From positions 1 to 51,756 of the forward strand of contig NZ_VWMY01000045.1 in the NCBI RefSeq assembly GCF_008905045.1: 51,756 bases of DNA, given 5' to 3'. A program made the translations under genes and the position numbers. The notes under the pieces are model-generated. The model had not been told where the DNA came from and searched no databases. It was given only the letters and a program-made list of their open reading frames with translations. How positions within the stretch are numbered: the first letter of the stretch is position 1; every line of letters starts with the position of its first letter. This document shows, in pieces, positions 49,322 through 51,756 of the stretch. This DNA is from Streptomyces albicerus (GTDB taxonomy: Bacteria > Actinomycetota > Actinomycetes > Streptomycetales > Streptomycetaceae).

Positions 49322-50934
49322 CGGAAACGGTCCTGGAAGCCGTCATCCGGCTGTGCCGCGACACCGGCATGACCACCGTCTTCGGCAACCCGGGCTCCAC
49401 GGAGTTACGGATGTTCCGCGACTGGCCCGACGACTTCACCTATGTGTTGGGACTACAGGAATCCGTAGCCGTCGGCATGGCCGCAGGACACGCATTGGGC
49501 ACCGGCCGCGCGGCCCTCGTCAGCCTCCACTCGGCGGGCGGCGTAGGCCACGCCCTGGGCGCCGTCTTCAACGCGTACCGCGACCGCGTACCCCTCGTCG
49601 TCCTGGCCGGCCAGCAGTCGCGCTCCCTGACCCAGCTGAGGCCGTTCCTCGGAGCCGACGACCCGGTCCAGTTCCCGCGCCCGTACGTGAAGTCGAGCCG
49701 CCAGCCGGACCGCGCCGCCGACGTACCCGCCGTGCTCGCCGAAGCCCACCGCCTTGCCATGGCCCCTCCCCGTGGCCCCGTCTTCGTCTCCGTGCCCGAG
49801 GACGACTGGGACCGGCCGGCCGCGCCGGTCGAGCCGCGCGCGGTGCACAGCTCGTTCACCGCGGACGCGGGCGCCCTGTCCGCCCTCGCGGCACGCCTCG
49901 ACGGCTGCGAGCGGCCCGCGCTGGTGGTCGGCCCCGGAGTCGACGACGAGTGCGCGTCGGCCGAGGTCCGCGCCCTCGCCGAACGCACCCGCGCCGCCGT
50001 CTGGATCAGCCCGATGTCCGGGCGCTCCGGCTTCCCCGAGTCGCATCCGCTCTTCCAGGGCTTCCTGCCGCCGGCGGCCGACCGGCTGGTGGCCTGCCTG
50101 GAGGCGTACGACGTGGTGGTCGCCCTGGGGGCGCCCTTGTTCACGTACCACTTCCACACGGAGAGCCCGCCGCTGCCCGCCCGCACCGAGCTCTTCCACC
50201 TCGACTGCGATCCGGGCCAGGCGGCTTGGCTGCCCACGGGCACGAGCATCGTCACGACCCTGAAGCCGGCGGTCGGTCAACTCGCCGCACTGGTGGGGGA
50301 GTCGGACCGCAAACCGCCGTCCGCGCGCCCCGCTCCCATCCCCCCGCGCGCTCCCGACGACGGCACGATCACGCCGGAGCTGGTGCTCGACCTGCTCCAG
50401 GAACGGCTGCCCCGGGAACGCGTCCTCGTCGAGGAGGCGCCCAGCCATCGCGACGCGCTGCACGCGCGCGTGCGGATCGAATCGGCGGGCGGGTTCCTCA
50501 CCACCGGCAGCGGGGCGCTCGGCTGGGGGCTGCCGCTGGCCGTCGGACGCGCGCTGGCCGACCGGCGGCGGGTGGTGTGCGTGGTCGGCGACGGCTCGGC
50601 GCTGTACTCCGTGCAGGCCCTGTGGAGCGCCGCGCGACACCGGGCGCCCGTCACGTACGTCGTCCTCGACAACGGCGGATACGCCGCCGTACGCGCCCTC
50701 GGCCGCCGCATCGACATCGCGCCCGTACCCGGCACGGACATCGGCGACATCGACTTCGCCGGGGTGGCGGCGGGTTTCGGCTGCCCGTCGGCGTACGTGG
50801 AGCGGCCCGCCGGACTTCCCGCCGCCCTCGACCATGCCCTCGCCGGGCACGGCGACCGCGACGGCCCCTTCCTGCTCCACGTCCGTGTCGCCGACGGTGA
50901 CGCCGCACGCCCGCCCGACTCCGGGGACAGGTGA
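49318..50934 (+). CDS. TPP-dependent decarboxylase, benzoylformate decarboxylase-like
   Basis: 538 aa. The start ATG overlaps the permease stop. It aligns closely with Pseudomonas benzoylformate decarboxylase, with catalytic residues conserved at +1 numbering: S27 in GNPGSTEL (S26), E48 in LQES (E47), H71 in LHSAGG (H70), and H278 in GAPLFTYHFH (H281). TPP/Mg site: GDGS (424-427) through VVLDNGG. The predicted reaction is non-oxidative decarboxylation of an aromatic 2-oxo acid to an aldehyde. Being inside the importer operon suggests that the imported acid is its substrate. A related 2-oxo acid decarboxylase activity is possible. Confidence 0.88.
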   Translation: MTETVLEAVIRLCRDTGMTTVFGNPGSTELRMFRDWPDDFTYVLGLQESVAVGMAAGHALGTGRAALVSLHSAGGVGHALGAVFNAYRDRVPLVVLAGQQSRSLTQLRPFLGADDPVQFPRPYVKSSRQPDRAADVPAVLAEAHRLAMAPPRGPVFVSVPEDDWDRPAAPVEPRAVHSSFTADAGALSALAARLDGCERPALVVGPGVDDECASAEVRALAERTRAAVWISPMSGRSGFPESHPLFQGFLPPAADRLVACLEAYDVVVALGAPLFTYHFHTESPPLPARTELFHLDCDPGQAAWLPTGTSIVTTLKPAVGQLAALVGESDRKPPSARPAPIPPRAPDDGTITPELVLDLLQERLPRERVLVEEAPSHRDALHARVRIESAGGFLTTGSGALGWGLPLAVGRALADRRRVVCVVGDGSALYSVQALWSAARHRAPVTYVVLDNGGYAAVRALGRRIDIAPVPGTDIGDIDFAGVAAGFGCPSAYVERPAGLPAALDHALAGHGDRDGPFLLHVRVADGDAARPPDSGDR

Positions 50935-50943
50935 CCGCCTCGC

Positions 50944-51690
50944 ATGCTCCGTCTCGACTCGCTCGGCCAGCGGTACGGCGACCATCCCGTCCTGCGCGAC
51001 ATCACCCTCACCGTGCCCGACGGTCAACTCCTGTGCGTCGTCGGGCCGTCCGGGTGCGGGAAGTCGACGCTGTTGCGGACGATCGCGGGGCTGCTGCCCA
51101 CGCGCGAGGGGGCCGTCAGCATCGACGGGGAGCCCGTCACCGGCGTGCCGGACCGGCTCGCCGTGGTCTTCCAGGACTACGGACGGTCTCTCTTCCCCTG
51201 GCTGTCCGTCCGGGAGAACGTCGCCCTTCCCCTGCGGCGACGGGGCCTCGGGCGGGCCGAGCGGCGCTCCGAAGCCGAACGCATGCTGGAACAGGTGGGC
51301 CTTCACGGCGCGGGGCGCCGGCATCCCTGGCAACTCTCCGGTGGCATGCAGCAACGTGTCGCCATCGCCCGCGCTCTGGTGTGCCGGCCCTCCCTCCTCC
51401 TCATGGACGAGCCGTTCGGCTCCCTCGACGCGCAGACCCGGGAGGACCTCGAGGATCTCCTCCTCGACGTGCACCGGGCGGAGGGGACGACGATCGTGTT
51501 CGTCACCCACGACATCGACGAAAGCGTTTACGTGGGGGACCGGGTGGTCGTTCTCTCGGCCGGGCCCGGGGCGCGGGTGGTGCTCGATCTGCCCGTTGCC
51601 CTGCCGGGTAAGCGGGATCAGATCGGGACGCGGGGGTTGCCGGAGTTCGTGGCGTTGCGGGCGGAGGTGGGGAGGGCGGTGCGGGGGTGA
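50944..51690 (+). CDS. ABC transporter ATPase (SsuB/TauB-like)
   Basis: 248 aa. Walker A GPSGCGKST (~residues 35-43), Q-loop VVFQDYGRSLFPWLSV (the SsuB/TauB-type LFPW), signature QLSGGMQQRVAIARAL, Walker B LLLMDEPFGSLD and switch His in VTHDIDE. It energises the two SsuC-type permeases coded upstream and lies 9 bp after the decarboxylase stop. Confidence 0.92.
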   Translation: MLRLDSLGQRYGDHPVLRDITLTVPDGQLLCVVGPSGCGKSTLLRTIAGLLPTREGAVSIDGEPVTGVPDRLAVVFQDYGRSLFPWLSVRENVALPLRRRGLGRAERRSEAERMLEQVGLHGAGRRHPWQLSGGMQQRVAIARALVCRPSLLLMDEPFGSLDAQTREDLEDLLLDVHRAEGTTIVFVTHDIDESVYVGDRVVVLSAGPGARVVLDLPVALPGKRDQIGTRGLPEFVALRAEVGRAVRG

Positions 51691-51695
51691 GGCTT

Positions 51696-51710
51696 GGGGG
51701 TTTCGCCCCC
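51696..51710 (+). terminator. hairpin after the importer operon
   Basis: GGGGG-TTTCG-CCCCC starts six bases after the ATPase stop. It resembles GC hairpins frequent after Streptomyces genes. Confidence 0.55.
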
Positions 51711-51734
51711 GCCGCCCCTACCCATTCCCGTCCC

Positions 51735-51752
51735 GGGGGGGGGGGGGGGGGG
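51735..51752. other. 18-base G homopolymer at the sequence end
   Basis: An uninterrupted run of 18 G followed by CCCC ends the window. Its length and location suggest a sequencing or assembly artefact rather than biology. Confidence 0.6.
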
Positions 51753-51756
51753 CCCC

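Overview
The window is chromosomal DNA from a high-GC actinomycete, almost certainly a Streptomyces or close relative. Third-codon positions are strongly G/C, GTG and TTG starts are common, genes couple through 4-bp ATGA/GTGA overlaps, and typical Streptomyces families are present: a cvnABCD conservon, an XRE/DUF5753-DUF397 pair with a divergent HATPase_c_2 protein, a DUF574 methyltransferase, ROK proteins, and short palindromes of the kind dispersed through these genomes. No rRNA, tRNA, CRISPR array or intact insertion sequence was seen.

Layout. 1-3.2 kb: 5' part of an OmpR-type response regulator, then a 780-aa protein joining an HTH-like domain, coiled coil, one membrane span and an 8-repeat PQQ-type propeller. 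It has a perfect palindrome just before its start and many copies of the same half-site inside its own coding sequence. 3.2-5 kb: a frameshifted RpiB-like gene and a flippase-like membrane protein. 5.1-9 kb: a complete conservon (cvnA-B-C-D), followed by an orphan sugar-type binding lipoprotein. 10.5-20 kb: a peptide-type ABC importer operon (binding protein, two permeases, double ATPase, ROK kinase) divergent from a ROK repressor and an MlrC-like M81 peptidase; a 179-bp palindromic element supplies the kinase stop codon. 20-25 kb: methyltransferase, DUF397/XRE/ATPase signalling genes, a His-rich membrane protein and a YcnI-type copper protein. 25-30 kb: two-component system, MMPL exporter and MarR regulator. 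30.5-35.3 kb: a zinc-type alcohol dehydrogenase with an octanucleotide repeat upstream, then a decaying block (SDR remnant, truncated P450, ferredoxin, frameshifted ferredoxin reductase) next to a MarR gene with three operator-like repeats. 35.3-41 kb: TetR, SDR, ABC half-exporter, secreted subtilisin with P-domain. 41-46.4 kb: AIM24 protein, an iron-box-controlled pair (secreted protein plus LAxTG sortase-type surface propeller), P450 and alpha/beta hydrolase. 46.5-51.7 kb: an ABC import operon with a benzoylformate-decarboxylase-like enzyme coded between permease and ATPase.

The most distinctive candidates are the membrane HTH-propeller protein with its dispersed GTTGTCC sites, the iron-box secreted/surface pair, and the importer-decarboxylase operon. 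Several genes (rpiB-like, ferredoxin reductase, P450, SDR) look broken. The last bases are an 18-G run that may be a sequence-end artefact.
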